From Laetiporus sulphureus 93-53 (taxonomy: Eukaryota > Basidiomycota > Agaricomycetes > Polyporales > Laetiporaceae), in assembly GCF_001632365.1 (NCBI RefSeq), contig NW_024468582.1:62001-126000 (forward strand): a stretch of DNA of 64,000 bases, given 5' to 3'. This document shows, in pieces, positions 10,893-22,697 of this stretch. The notes below the pieces were generated by a model that had not been told where the DNA came from, made no database searches, and worked only from the letters and a program-made list of their open reading frames with translations. Both the position numbers and the translations under genes were made by a program. Positions within the stretch are counted from its first letter, which is position 1, and each line of letters opens with the position of its first letter.

Positions 10893-13800
10893 ATGCATCG
10901 CCGTCCTCATCCCCACATCGACGTTACACCCAGTGCTGTACCTCCCGTAAATTCATCTCCTGACTCCTCCTGGTTGAACTATCTGTCGTCGACTCCGGGG
11001 AACCCTGCCTGGGCCGACAATAGCCAACGTGGGCACTCTCCGCTGCCTAGAATTAGCCTTGATGTTCCCTCACGGCCCACCAGCCGTGCTTCCAGTTCGC
11101 CTGGACAGGACGTTCCCAGGCCTCACGTCGATTCTTCACTCTACCGCTCTACCTCGCAGCGCGGCTCGAGCTCCCTGCGTCCTCTCACTACAACAGCCCA
11201 TCGCGCCACCAAGAGCGACCTGATGGTCCATTCTGTGCATCACGATGGCGAGTCGCGCCCGCTATCCTTCGTCTCGATCACGAGCAGCCCTAGCGTATGT
11301 GCCGCTCTTTGCTCACCCGTACTGCCGTTCGTGATGCAGACCTGCGTAGATTTCCGCGAGCGAACTCTCCGACGAGCTGTCCAGCTACACGTGTGTGCTC
11401 CTCCTCGCTGTGCGATGCAGACCGTGGCGTTGATCCCGCATTCGTTTTCGTTTCGATTACCGTAGTCTCGAGTCCGAAGAGGGCCTGCGCCGCTTTCAGG
11501 CGAACGACCTCCCCGACGCAGATCAGGAATGGCATCGGCTCGTACCCGCTGCGGCGCGTGATGTGCTTGACCGGGATGAGGTCCAGCGACAGTCGATCCT
11601 GTTCGAGATCATCAAGAGCGAGCGAGACTATGTCTCAGATCTTGTGCTTGTCAAGGAGGTGTGTGCTCGCAATTTGAGTGATTTACCTGTCGTTTTTGGT
11701 GTAACTGTAAGCGATTGACAGGTCTTTGTCGATCCGTTGCGGAACACCGTGCCAATGCCGCGGAAGCGTTTGCCTGGGTTTATCCAGGAGGTCTTTTACA
11801 ACCTCGACGAGGTACGGGACCACCACCAGCGCATGCTCGGCGCTCTGTTTGCTCGGCAGCGAGAACAGCATCCGCTGTTGCAGAGCATAGCGGATATTAT
11901 CACAGAATGTCAGTTGCCTATTGCATTTAGACGCATTTCGTAGGTAACAGTGTGCCATTCTGCAGCCGCGTTCCTCTTCAACACCGCGTACGAGAAGTAC
12001 ATCAAGCACTACCCGATAGCAGAGAAGCACCACCGAAGCGAAATGCAGTCCAATACGAAGTATCAGTATTTCATCCAGCAGTGCACGCTCGATCCGCGCG
12101 TGCGGAAGCGCGACCTCGTCACCTTCCTCTCGCGACCGGTCACACGCCTGCCACGGCTGCGCCTGCTGGTCGAGACAGCACTGTTGCACACGGAGTCGAA
12201 CCATCCAGATGTGCAGGCGCTGGCGATCATCAGGGACATACTTGGACAGGTGATCTCGAGCACGCAGCCGGGGATCGACGATGCAGAGAGGCGAGTGAAG
12301 TTCTGGGAGCTGTGTGAAAGCCTGGAGTACCAAAGGGAAGAGATTCTGGTGAGCGGTGTCGGACTTAAGGTCGGCTGGTACTAACGTTGGATGGACAGGA
12401 CTTGGATCTATATGATAAGATGAGGGCGCTGGTGCATTCTGGCCCACTCTCGCGCCGGTATCGATCGGAGATGGGTACCAGCTGGGCTGACCTGCACGTT
12501 GCACTGCTAGACAATTATCGTTAGTTTCTCCGACGCCACTTTGGCTTGTCATCCCACTGACGAATGTTTCAGTGCTGATCCTAATGCCTGAGCAACGACG
12601 ATCGGGCGCTGTCGTCAAGCGCCAAATAGTTTCTCGTGTCAGTGTCCTGCGTATTCGTCATCTGTTGCGTTACTCTGACGTCTGCATCAGCCAATACCTC
12701 TCGAATACCTCCGTCTGGGCTCTTTCACCGACTCTCCAGAGATCCGGAAAGAGAAGGCAGAGGAGGGCGGACTGTTTGAGAGTTTTCGCAGGACGCACCG
12801 TCCCGTATACCCGATGACGATCTATCATGCCGCGGCAAAGTCGCAGAGGCGCTATACCCTGTATGCCGATGACGAGCGAACGCGGAATAAGTGGCACACC
12901 GTGCTGATGGAGGAGCTTGCGAAGAGGAAGTATTTTATGGATAATAATAAGGTGGGTGGATGGAGTTGTGTCAAAGTGCATCTGTGTTGAGTTTTTGTGA
13001 TGATTGATTGCAGTGGTTCGCACCACAAGTCATTGATGAACATTATTTCAAGTATCCACAAGCTAATGTCTACCCGACGGAAAATTTTGCGGGGCGGGTC
13101 CTCGCTGCGACTCCTTTCTGTACGCTCTTTCACCTCTCTGCCGACGGTTGATGCTCACTACGGAGACTTATACGGTAGCTAGCCATGGAAAGAACTTTAT
13201 TGCAGTGGGCTGCCCCTCTGGCTTATACGTAGCGGTACGTGGGCAAGCTCGTGGGTGCATTCGATATGTCTCTGTTCTTGTCGTGATGCTGAGTATTGCT
13301 GCGTGTTGTAGAATTCCGCAGAGCTCTGAGCACAACTAATTCATCGAGCATGGTTGCATTGTCAGATTTCAACAAGTTCCTCGTATTGTCAGACGACGGA
13401 CTCTCGGCGTTTTCGCTCGACCTTCTCGGCCGTGTCGGGCAGGGGCTCGCAACGATTCATCATCTAGAGGCGACTATGGAGCCTATTGCTCCTCAAGATG
13501 GCGGCATAATGTTCTTTCGCGCCGGGCGCATAGGGGAGCGGACAATGGGTGAGTAAACAAGTGGGTCCCATCCCGATGATGTTCAAAGATACGGATAGTG
13601 CTCTATGTGACGAGACGCCTCCTGCAAGCGCACTTTCATGCTGTGGAGGTTGTGGGTTCTGGTCTTGGCCGCTGGAACTCGGGGCGCAGCGTGCCGGGAT
13701 CAGTTGCCAGCATCTCTTTTCGTCCGTTTGGCGAGGTGAGTGCCCTATTGCGCCTCTCGTGAGAACACTGACCTCGAACTATGGGCGCATTCAGCCGCTG

Positions 13801-14517
13801 CTCGTCCCCAGAGACGCACATGGGTTTACGGTGTTGAACAGGAATACCGGGATTTGCACCGATAAGGGTATCTTGATAGTCAATCCTACCAAGTATGTGG
13901 TCGATACTTGCACAGCGATGTTCGTGAAAGCTGAGCTAAGGCATTTCGTGGTGCAGCCCGTCAGTCTTGAGCACAGCTCCTGTTGTAATCCCAAAGTTTG
14001 TTGGAACAGAGAACAACGTGCCTTTGGCAAATCTCAAGGAGCGTTGTGCGGGAGCCAGGCCTTTAGGACTGGTTCGCTGCCAGCGTGACGAAATCCTGGT
14101 CATATATGATGGTCAGTCGTGATTGCTCGCCTTAACACTATTCTTCGGCTGAACAACTCGACAGTCCTGGGTTGCTACATCGACAAGCACGGAAATCCTA
14201 CCCGCTCTTCTGGCTATCTGCGATGGGAGTCCAAGGCAACAGCTTTCCTCCATCGCGACGAGCACATTCTGCTGTTCTCGCACGAGTTTGTTGAGATTCG
14301 TACCATCCAGACGGGAAAGCTGGTGCAGGTGATAGAAGAGGCAGACATCCGGCTTGCCTACGAAGGGCTGCTCTCGGGGGATAAGTCCGTGCTGGTCGCA
14401 TGGAAAGGGAGAGAAGATCGTGGTGTCATCGTGGACAACGTCGTCGAGCTCGTGGAGACGGCTCCGCTTGTGACCTCCCCTACCGGGCAGGTTGAAGGGG
14501 CGTGGGATGAATGGTGA
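10893..14517 (+). CDS. Rho1 guanine-nucleotide exchange factor (DH-PH-CNH, ROM1/ROM2 type)
   Basis: This multi-exon gene encodes a Rom1/Rom2-like activator of Rho1, the GTPase that controls cell-wall glucan synthase and the wall-integrity MAPK pathway. The N-terminal exon (10893-11294) is Ser/Pro-rich and disordered. The Dbl-homology domain starts near 11590 with QRQSILFEIIKSERDYVSDL and continues through MPRKRLPGFIQEVFYNLDEV, AAFLFNTAYEKYIKHYP and RKRDLVTFLSRPVTRLPRL. A PH domain follows (LYDKMRALVHSGPLSRRYRS, YHAAAKSQRRYTLYADDERT). The C-terminal citron-homology (CNH) domain occupies about 13150-14517 (KNFIAVGCPSGLYVAV, NKFLVLSDDGLSAFSLDLLG), the usual membrane/Rho-binding part of this subfamily. 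The stop is at 14515-14517. Internal junctions in the CNH part were only partly checked, so exon borders there may shift. Confidence 0.85.
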
Positions 14518-14818
14518 GATATCTGGCATATTGGAGATGTGGACGTGCTTTGCTGTATGATGCTGTCAAGTTGCTTTGCAGATATTTTATGCGTATATAA
14601 TGCTCGGATTCGGAGCACATCGCTGGAATTAGAATGTAGTCATGAATATCAGTGTACTCATCGTGTAATGAGTAATGAAACATGCTGTAACGGAGTGAAC
14701 AGATCAAATGTGGACCTACAGTCGAGCGCTTAAGACCGCGACGCGTATCACGTGGGCGACGCGTCGCACAGTCAACGCGACTGGAATCCAACCACGACCT
14801 TGACCTGCATACATCGGC
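14518..14818. other. RhoGEF-BUB1 intergenic region
   Basis: 300 bp between two genes on the same strand. It holds the RhoGEF 3' region and the BUB1 promoter, including the composite site described at 14741-14764. No other gene is seen. Confidence 0.5.
14741..14764 (+). promoter_or_regulatory. BUB1 promoter: two MCB-like ACGCGT boxes flanking a CACGTG box
   Basis: ACGCGT occurs at 14741-14746 and again at 14759-14764, with CACGTG at 14749-14754 between them, about 55-78 bp before the BUB1 ATG. In ascomycete yeasts ACGCGT is the MCB element bound by the MBF (Mbp1/Swi6) complex at G1/S, which would suit a cell-cycle gene. That this basidiomycete uses the site in the same way is inference. Confidence 0.5.
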
Positions 14819-17800
14819 ATGGACCCCTCTTCCTCGACTGACCTCTCACAGGAGAGAGAACACTACAGAGCTCGGATTGTCACTGCACTGGAAGAAGATC
14901 CAGATCCTCTTTCAGCTTACGACAGCTTTGTCAAATGGACCTTGGACAACTATCCCAAAGAGCGCGTCGCACACTCCGGACTGCTCGAGCTACTCGAAGA
15001 AGCAACGAGACAATTTAAGGATGACCCTGCATACAGGGGAGATCTCAGATACCTCAAGTTATGGTCGTTATATGCTAGTCATGTTGAAGACCCCGCTACA
15101 ATTTACGCCTTCCTATTAACCAATGACATTGGCACTGTATATGCGCAGACATACTGGGAATATGCTGCTGCTTTGGAAAAGGGAGGACGGTGAGCTGGGC
15201 TATCCAAGTATACATTGGGCTATTGAGTTAACGCTACAACAAGTCGTGCCGAAGCGGACGCTATATTCAAGCAAGGGATCAAACGCCGCGCGCGACCAGT
15301 AGATCCCCTCAAGAGACGCTACGATGAATTCAAAAACCGCTCAAGCTCTTCTCCGAATAGCTTTAATTCGACTGCAGCACTGTGGAGGAGCGCGTCTCCA
15401 AAGACGCAAGCCCTTCGCAGACATCCGCTCAAGAACTATCCTGGGAAAGCCTCAGCATCACCGTCTCATTCAGGAACATCAGGCTCCTTCAAGTTCAGCG
15501 CGCTTTCGGATCAGAGCCATGACCGATATGCTCCAATGCTCGCTCCTCCCGTTCCGGGCAGACGTCCAGAGAAGCTGCGATTTGACCTGTCGCTGCTGTT
15601 CACTGAGGACGGCACCGAGTACAGTATGCAAGAAGCGCGTGCGAAGTCAATGGGGCTCCTCGGAAAGAAATGGGCTCCGCCACCGCCGTCCGACTTCACT
15701 GTGCCGGTCAACTTCAAGGAGGACGGAGGAGCCCGCTCCACGGGCACCTATGGCAAGAAGCGCTTCCGTGCAACAGAACCTACAGTCACTTTAGCTACGA
15801 AGGAGGCTCTTGCCGATGTCTTCACCATGTACAACTCGCCAGAGAAGACGGCGCGGCTCACGTCTGTGGCAGGGAGCAAGTATGCACCCGTGCACAAGGT
15901 GGAGCCGGACACGCCCATGGCGATGCAGACTCAGGTTCGCGCCTCCCAAGGTGAAACCGCAAAGACACCGAGGAATAACGAGAACGCGAACGTCTTCGCG
16001 AAGACCCCAAGTAAGTTGGGACTTCGCCAATAGTTGTGTGCGATCTGATGCCATTCCGCGTTGTAGTCTTCACTCCCTTCCATGATGAGAACGCTGACCG
16101 GAAAGAGAACACGCCTGCAGTATTCCCAAAAGTAAGAAATACTGCCGCTAACTTTCACATGAGCGTTAGAGCTAATCGAAATGTAGCTCAAACCGCTTGT
16201 TGACAGTACGAAAAAGCCAGTATTCACCCCACGACAAGCACTTTCTGCTAAAGACAGTGTGACACCAGCTACAACACGAAAGCCTGTATTCGGCGAGAAC
16301 TCACAAACTTTCAAGACCCCTGGTGCTCTCAAGCCTGTGCCGGAAGAACCAGAACCTAAACCCGTACTACCCCCGGTATTCACCCCAGCACCGCGACACC
16401 ATGACGATGTTGATGCGCAATCGAAGGCCGACGACATCTCGACTGTTGAGAATGTGAGCGCGTTCACGCCATTCCGCGATCCGGACGCCCCCATGCGAGT
16501 ATTCAGCCGGCCACCTGCGCGCAGTGAGAATGCATCGGTGTCGGCGCCCCCGGGGCCGGTGTTTAGACCGTACGTGGATAATGACGAGGAGAAGCAAATA
16601 TCTGCGCCCCCGATGCGTCGGGTCCTTGGCGAGCGGACCCCGTTACGCGCATTCGCGCCGCCTCCAGTAGAGGAGCCTGATCTTGAGGAGGAAGAGGACG
16701 AACGCGCGAACGAGGACTCTTGTTTGGATAACGATGGGCGATATGCGGAGTACGCTGAAAGTGCCATCGCTGACGAGACTGCTCCCGTTGCGTTCGACGA
16801 TGAGGACCATACCATGTACGGTGACGAAGACACCGGTGATTATCATCAACCACCTCTAGGCGGCAGGTGGGGTCCAGTCGACGTCATGACGCCCATCACA
16901 GAGCGGACGTTCGAATACACCCTCAGCACGCGCGGCACGCCCAGCGAGGCTTTGAATGTATACCGCGATCCAGTCGAGGCCGCGGAACAACTTGCGGCTG
17001 AACTGCAGCGAGATGACGAAGAGGGGGTGGATGGCGACTTGGCCACTTCGACTATCTTCATGAACGGGAAACCTGGTCACTCGAGTCTGTCGCGAACGCT
17101 TGAAGCTACATCTGCTTTCAGGCCTGCAAACCCGTGTAATCCTTTCGATCCCCCGATCATCACCACACTCCTGTCATTGATCCCACCGGATCATGAATTC
17201 CATAACCTCAAGTCGATTAATGCGGGCCACCTAGATGCGTTGCAGAAGTTCGCCAAAAAGAAATCGCGGCGAACGAGCGGAAATACGTCGAGTCGTTTTA
17301 CGGATGACTTAGAAACATTGCCTATATCACTGTCTGACCGTAATTTTGCCGTCATCGGCAAGCTGGGGGAGGGAGGTTTCGGTGCCGTCTTCGAGGCTAT
17401 CGACCTGGACATGCAGGCACGCCGCGACGAGGAGGATGAAGACGAGGATGACGACGACGCGCAGGACAAGTGTAAAGTCGCTCTGAAAGTTGTGAAGCCA
17501 CGCAATCTGTGGGAATACCACGTCCTCCGAAGAATACATCGTTCATTGCCGACGCACCTGACGCGGTCGATCGTCATCCCGCAAGCCTTATATGCCTATC
17601 GCGACGAAAGCTACCTCGTCCTCGAGCTCTGCAAACAGGGCACCCTTCTGGACATCGTCAACCGCGCTGCGCAGGCCGGCATCACACAACAGGGCGCGTG
17701 TCTGGATGAACTGCTTGTGATGTTCTTCTCCATAGAGCTCATGCGCCTCCTGGAGGGCTTGCACCGTGCGGGATTCATACACGGTGATATGAAGATCGAC

Positions 17801-18379
17801 AATTGCCTCCTGCGTCTGGAGGACGTTCCCGGACCATCATCAGCGTGGTCGAGCGAGTATGACCCGTCGGGAGAGGGAGGCTGGAGTTATAAGGGTATTA
17901 AACTAATCGATTTCGGACGTACAATCGATACAGGGTTGTTCCCTGCCAACCAGCGGTTCATCGCCGAGTGGCCAACGGATGCTCGCGATTGTCTTGAAAT
18001 CCGGGAGGGTCGTCCATGGACGTACCAGACGGATTACTTCGGGCTTGCAGGGATCATCTACTGCATGCTCTACGGAAAGTACATCGAGGCATCATCAATA
18101 GCTCCTTCGTCCTCTCCAGGCCCGATCGGTGAACAGCGATACAAGCTAGCGGCCCCTTTAAAGCGCTATTGGCAGGGAGAAATATGGACAAGACTGTTTG
18201 ACCTCCTAATCAACCCCTGTCTCGTCCGTCCTGACAGCAAGCTGCCCGTTTGCGACGAGCTGGCAGAGTTGCGGGTAGAGATGGAGGTTTGGTTGCAAGC
18301 CAATTGCAACAGAGCGAGCAATAGCTTGAAGGGGCTTCTCAAGAAGATAGGGATCTACATACTGAAGGGCAGCCGATAA
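14819..18379 (+). CDS. BUB1: spindle-checkpoint kinase BUB1
   Basis: Four exons (14819-15189, 15244-16010, 16067-16131, 16187-18379) give 1131 residues with exact frame closure. Residues 1-150 form the Mad3/BUB1 homology region I TPR-like domain (DLRYLKLWSLYASHVEDPA, IYAFLLTNDIGTVYAQTYWE). Region II (RPEKLRFDLSLLF … YSMQEARAK) lies near residues 230-270. A KEN box (RKENTP, 392-394) sits in exon 3. The middle is acidic and disordered. The kinase domain fills about 788-1131: glycine loop GKLGEGGFGAVFEA, VALKVV lysine, catalytic HGDMKIDN, DFGRTID magnesium loop and YFGLAGIIYCMLYGK. HGD instead of HRD is normal for Bub1. The protein recruits checkpoint factors to unattached kinetochores and phosphorylates histone H2A. 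I could not pick out the Bub3-binding GLEBS motif with confidence. Region I, region II and a complete kinase together exclude a kinase-free Mad3/BubR1. Confidence 0.94.
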
Positions 18380-18697
18380 GGTCCCTCATATGAATATAGC
18401 ATACATTACATCTAGTCTCGCTCTTGCTCCCACTTTCTCTGTATACCTTACATTGACTTCCCTTACACGTCGTTTACGCTGCAAGCTGGTCTGTGCTTTA
18501 CAATCCTTTTGCATTGCATCACAACAGGTTTGCAGCAAACAACACGAAAGCCGAAGACAACTCGAACATGACTACCACCGCGACAGGACCTTCCGGCTCG
18601 ATCCACACCGAAAGCCTGCAGCTCCTTCGCGCACGGCGCAATGCTCTTCCACTCCGGACGGACAGCAAAGGTCCGAACAATACTGATGGGATACGTC
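18380..18697. other. convergent 3' ends of BUB1 and PBP1
   Basis: About 320 bp between two stop codons that face each other. No gene is seen; it should hold both 3' UTRs. Confidence 0.5.
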
Positions 18698-21600
18698 TCA
18701 AGCGTGACCAACACCGCCCATGGGCACAGGCGGAGCCTGCGAGCCGTCGTATGGATGGGGCTGTGGGCCAGGAGGCGGCATCATCATCGGATATGGCACA
18801 GCATGTTGCACTGAAGATACGAAGTACGGACAGTCAATTATTATTATTCCATCTTCTACGATAGATCAGTGAAGCAGACGTACTTTGAGGGCTCTGTTGG
18901 TAGTATGGATGGGCGTGTGATGGGATGGGAGTCGGAGGCATGGACGGTCGTGGGCCTGCGCCGTTCGGAGGTACAGGATATGCTCCAGGGGGCGGAGCTT
19001 GTTGCATGTAAGCTTGTGGTGCTGTATATGCAAACGATTTAATATAGATAAGAGATAGCAGAGAGCCGATGCACTCACGGGGCATCTGGCCCATGGGCCC
19101 GGCAGGATACATGGCTGCGAAAAAGCCTCTAAGAACGAAGTCAAGGTAATACAGTGAGACGACAGCTTACCGTTAGGGGGCATGGGATATGGCATAGGCT
19201 GCATGAACGGAGGAGGGGCAGGCATATATGCGCCAGGCGGTGGCGGTGCCATGCCTGGCATCATCGGCTGAGGATACTGCAAAGGACACATGCCATCAGT
19301 ACATCTTCTCTGCCCTGATACTACATGCAATGCACCTGTCCAGGGTAAGCGTAAGGCGGGTAAGCATAAACGTATCCACGAGCGGCGGCGGCTTGCGCGG
19401 CTGTGTCTTCCTCGTATGATTGCGGCGGCATCTGCGGTGGAGGATGATGTGCCATGGGCGGCGACTGCTGCTGAGGCTGGGCCTGCAATGGAGGGAACAT
19501 CTGCATGTACCGCTTGCCGCTGTATGGCCATGTTGGAGCTACGACCAAGTCAGCATACGTCTTACAGTAGGTCTTACGAAGTCAGACGCACCAACTTGCG
19601 CAGCGTCGACGACCTTGTTGTACTTGAAGGGGTTGAAATCGTCCTTAATGTGCACAGGAGGAGCCTTCTTAGGAATGCGCGTCCCGAAGAATGGGTTGGG
19701 AGGGCCTTGCGTCTGAGGGGACGCTGCACCTTCAGCCTGCTTCGGCTTGGGCGAAGAAGACGAGCCATTCACACCCGGAGATGGACCCTATACGCGTGAC
19801 CCCGAGACATTAGCGCCATATGTCGTCTCAGTACATACACAATCACTCACAGAAGGAGAGACCGACTTGGGATTCGGCCTAAACGACGAAGCATTCACGT
19901 TCAAGCGGTTCGCAGCGGTTGGCGACAGCGGACCGTTCCCGACAGCGTTTGCGCCGCCGCTGGGTGCGCGAGCACCAGCACCGGCAGCAGGAGTAGGCGC
20001 CGCAGATGAGCGCTTGCCCTTGAAGGCCGGGATAGGTTGAATGTACATGCTGACCCGCTTGCCTTCACCTGACTTAGCCTGATCAGCCAGCTTCTGCGCA
20101 CCGGCCGCCGCAGCCTTCGCAATGGCTGGCTGTGCTGCCGGCGGCTTCGCAGAGCCAGGCGGGTTGGAGGCGCCAGGCAGACGAGCGACAGTTGCCGAGG
20201 CGGTGATTGTGTTAGAGGTACCAATAGCACGCGCATTCGAAGATTCGGCGTCCTTGGTCGACTTCTCGCGTATCTGCCGCTGCTTTTCTTCATCCTTCGC
20301 AAGAATGGGAACAAGGTCTTCAGGGATCGGCTTGTTAAGCTGTGACGGAAACGGGATTCAGCGTTAGAATGACCATAGGACGAAATGTGATTGTTTCCAT
20401 GCCACTGAACAGACGCATGGACGGAGAAGTGTGCATCAACACGGTAAATGTAGAAATATGCGAATGCAACAGGATATATGCGCGCGATAGAGGAACGACC
20501 TGGTAAGATGCCGCGAACCACGGGTTCCAAACGCATTTTGACAACACCAAAGGCAGATCCGCACTTACCTTGAAGCTCTTGCTGAACTTCACAAGCTCGG
20601 CCATCCGCTTGTCCATCTCGTTCTTCATCAACACTTGCTTCCTTTTCATGAGACGGTCCTTCTCACTAGACACGAACTCTCTGAATGCATCATCAGCAGA
20701 CGGCTGCACAACACACCACCCATTGTACACAAGACGGATAAGAAGTCAGCCATCATCCATCGTTTAAATAATTGCAGACGCACCTTCGCGCCAGCCGCGG
20801 GTGCAGGCGACCCAGCCTTCGGCGGTATTGCACCAGCTGTGGTGCTCGTGCTGGTACCAACCTTGTCAGTTGGCACCGACGACCCATCCGGCGCTTCCAC
20901 CGACACCTTCGGCAGCGCCTGCTTCTCGGGCTTCGTAGGCGCGCTGGCGTTTCCTTTGCGTGCGCCGGGTGGGACATATGCGTTGGCACTGCGGACGACG
21001 GCACCGTACCTAGGAGCAGATGGCAGACGTCAGAGCGAAGAATTTATGATGGTAGATTAGATAACGTACTTCTCTTCCTCATTCGTGCTGCTATCTCCAA
21101 CAAGATTCTGTGTCCGCTCTTCCGCTATGTGCGGGTTGCTCGTTGAACTCTATCAGAGCAATGACCCGACGAGACAGCAACGTTCACGCATACATCCACA
21201 CACACCCACAAGCACAAAGTTCATCAACGCAGACACAAACCCAAGACCCAATCAGCCACCACCCGCGCACCACAGCACACACAACCTCACACGCACCTGC
21301 ATAATCTCATTCGCAATCGCCGCCGCCCTCCTCTCCCGCTCCTTGAAGTTCGGCGCATTCCTGTCCAACCTCGTCGTGTACGCCTCCTCGTCGAAACCTG
21401 CACGGACACCGAACAGCTTTTCGTTCGCCGCAAACTGGTCCCATGAGCCACCCGCACCCGGGCCGAATGTCAACTCGTCGCGTAAGGCGTTATTCAATTG
21501 GGGCGGGGACGTCGAGGCAGACGCAGACGCAGACGCGCCCGGCTCCTCCGATGGCTGCCATGCCTGTAAAGCGCGTTCACGTCGCAGAGCGGTTGCTTTG

Positions 21601-22697
21601 CTGATGTCGACGTCTGTCTTGAAAGCTGGATTGCGATGAGTTAGCAGCTGATACACTAGGAGGTGGAACTCGATAGCAGGAATGTGCACATATAATTGTA
21701 CCATTCCACAAAGAGTCTGTTACTGTCAAGACTATTCCGGTCTTACGTAAGTTTACGGTATGCGCTAAACCCTTGGTTTTTGCAGCCGAGGGTATAACCC
21801 GTTCTGATAGGGCTTCGAGGCCGCTGAAGTAATGACGATGCCCATGAAGGTCATCTCATGGATTGGGGCGGTCAGGCCAACAATAAATCAAGGAATATAA
21901 GGAGTGCTCATGGACCCAAGGCTAGTGTGGCGTGTAACAGCCATCAAACCGAGCTCGAGCCCAAGCCTAAAGTGATCAACAACAAACACTCACTATCTCC
22001 GTTGACGGCAGGCTGGGTAGCAGGCGCCTTAGAATCGGCAGGCCCGCTGCTCCATTGATCAATGTTCGTGGCGGCAATAAATAGTTGCTCGCGAAGCGGT
22101 GCACCGGAAGTTGTGAGCTCTTTGACGTCGCGAAGCGTGACGCCGGTCGTGTCGCCTTCACCGCTAGTTGAGGCAATCGAGCCTTCGTAGCGCAGGTGGG
22201 TCTTCGTTGAAAGTGTAATCGTCGTGCCCTACGATACGACGGCGTTGTATGTGTATGTATACAAGGGGTGGTCATGATGCAGCGACAAAATGCGGCACGA
22301 GGAGATATGAGAGGAGGAACGAGTGTCCGTTAGTGGTGGCGCCATGGAGACAACATCGAACGACGCACGACGAGCCCAGAGAGCTGAGCGAGTACACGGT
22401 CATGTGGGCCGTCACCGCTTGTGCGCGGCGGCGGAGTGCTACCTGCACTATTCGTGTTACCGAGCGGCGGGAAGGCGCCAGAGGTAGCAGCGGAAGAGGC
22501 GCCGTTGGGTAGGCGAGCATTGGGCGTGCTCGGCGAGTAAGTTGGCGACGCCCGTGCGCCTGTCCATGCAGTTGGACGCCTGGAAAGAACACAGTTTTTA
22601 AAGGGTATCCGGGTTGGGGGCATGGCGATACGCACCGTGCAGCAGGTTCTGGCATACCTTTCCGTTGAGGTTTGGGCTGTCTCGCTGTAGTGGCCAT
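18698..22697 (-). CDS. PBP1: ataxin-2/PBP1 homologue (Lsm-AD RNA-binding protein)
   Basis: This is the fungal ataxin-2 protein, which binds poly(A)-binding protein, regulates poly(A) tails and nucleates stress granules. It starts at 22697 (MATTARQPKPQRKGMPEPAA), with exons 22636-22697, 22369-22579, 21994-22228 and 21625 downwards. A Sm-like domain follows the RVLAQLSGLV / GTTITLSTKTHLRYEGSI junction. The LsmAD domain includes TFKTDVDISKATALRRERAL and SWDQFAANEKLFGVRAGFDE. Low-complexity Ala/Pro/Ser regions and DDFNPFKYNKVVDAAQV come next, then Pro/Met/Gln-rich repeats (QPMMPGMAPPPPGAYMP). The last exon, after an intron that begins at QQSPQ, ends in VPMGGVGHA with TGA at 18698-18700. The intron at 21626-21993 is about 368 nt, unlike the others. 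The many 3' exons were assembled by reading but not all counted. Confidence 0.87.

Noticed and set aside
15931..16833. 300-codon Ser-rich frame on the - strand inside BUB1
   Set aside because: Antisense to BUB1 exons with verified frame; low-complexity Ser-rich sequence is typical of antisense of acidic/Gly-rich coding DNA.
22580..22635. A further micro-exon at the first PBP1 junction
   Set aside because: Reading the first exon on to PEPAA and using the GTGCGT donor gives an in-frame GT-AG join, so no micro-exon is needed.
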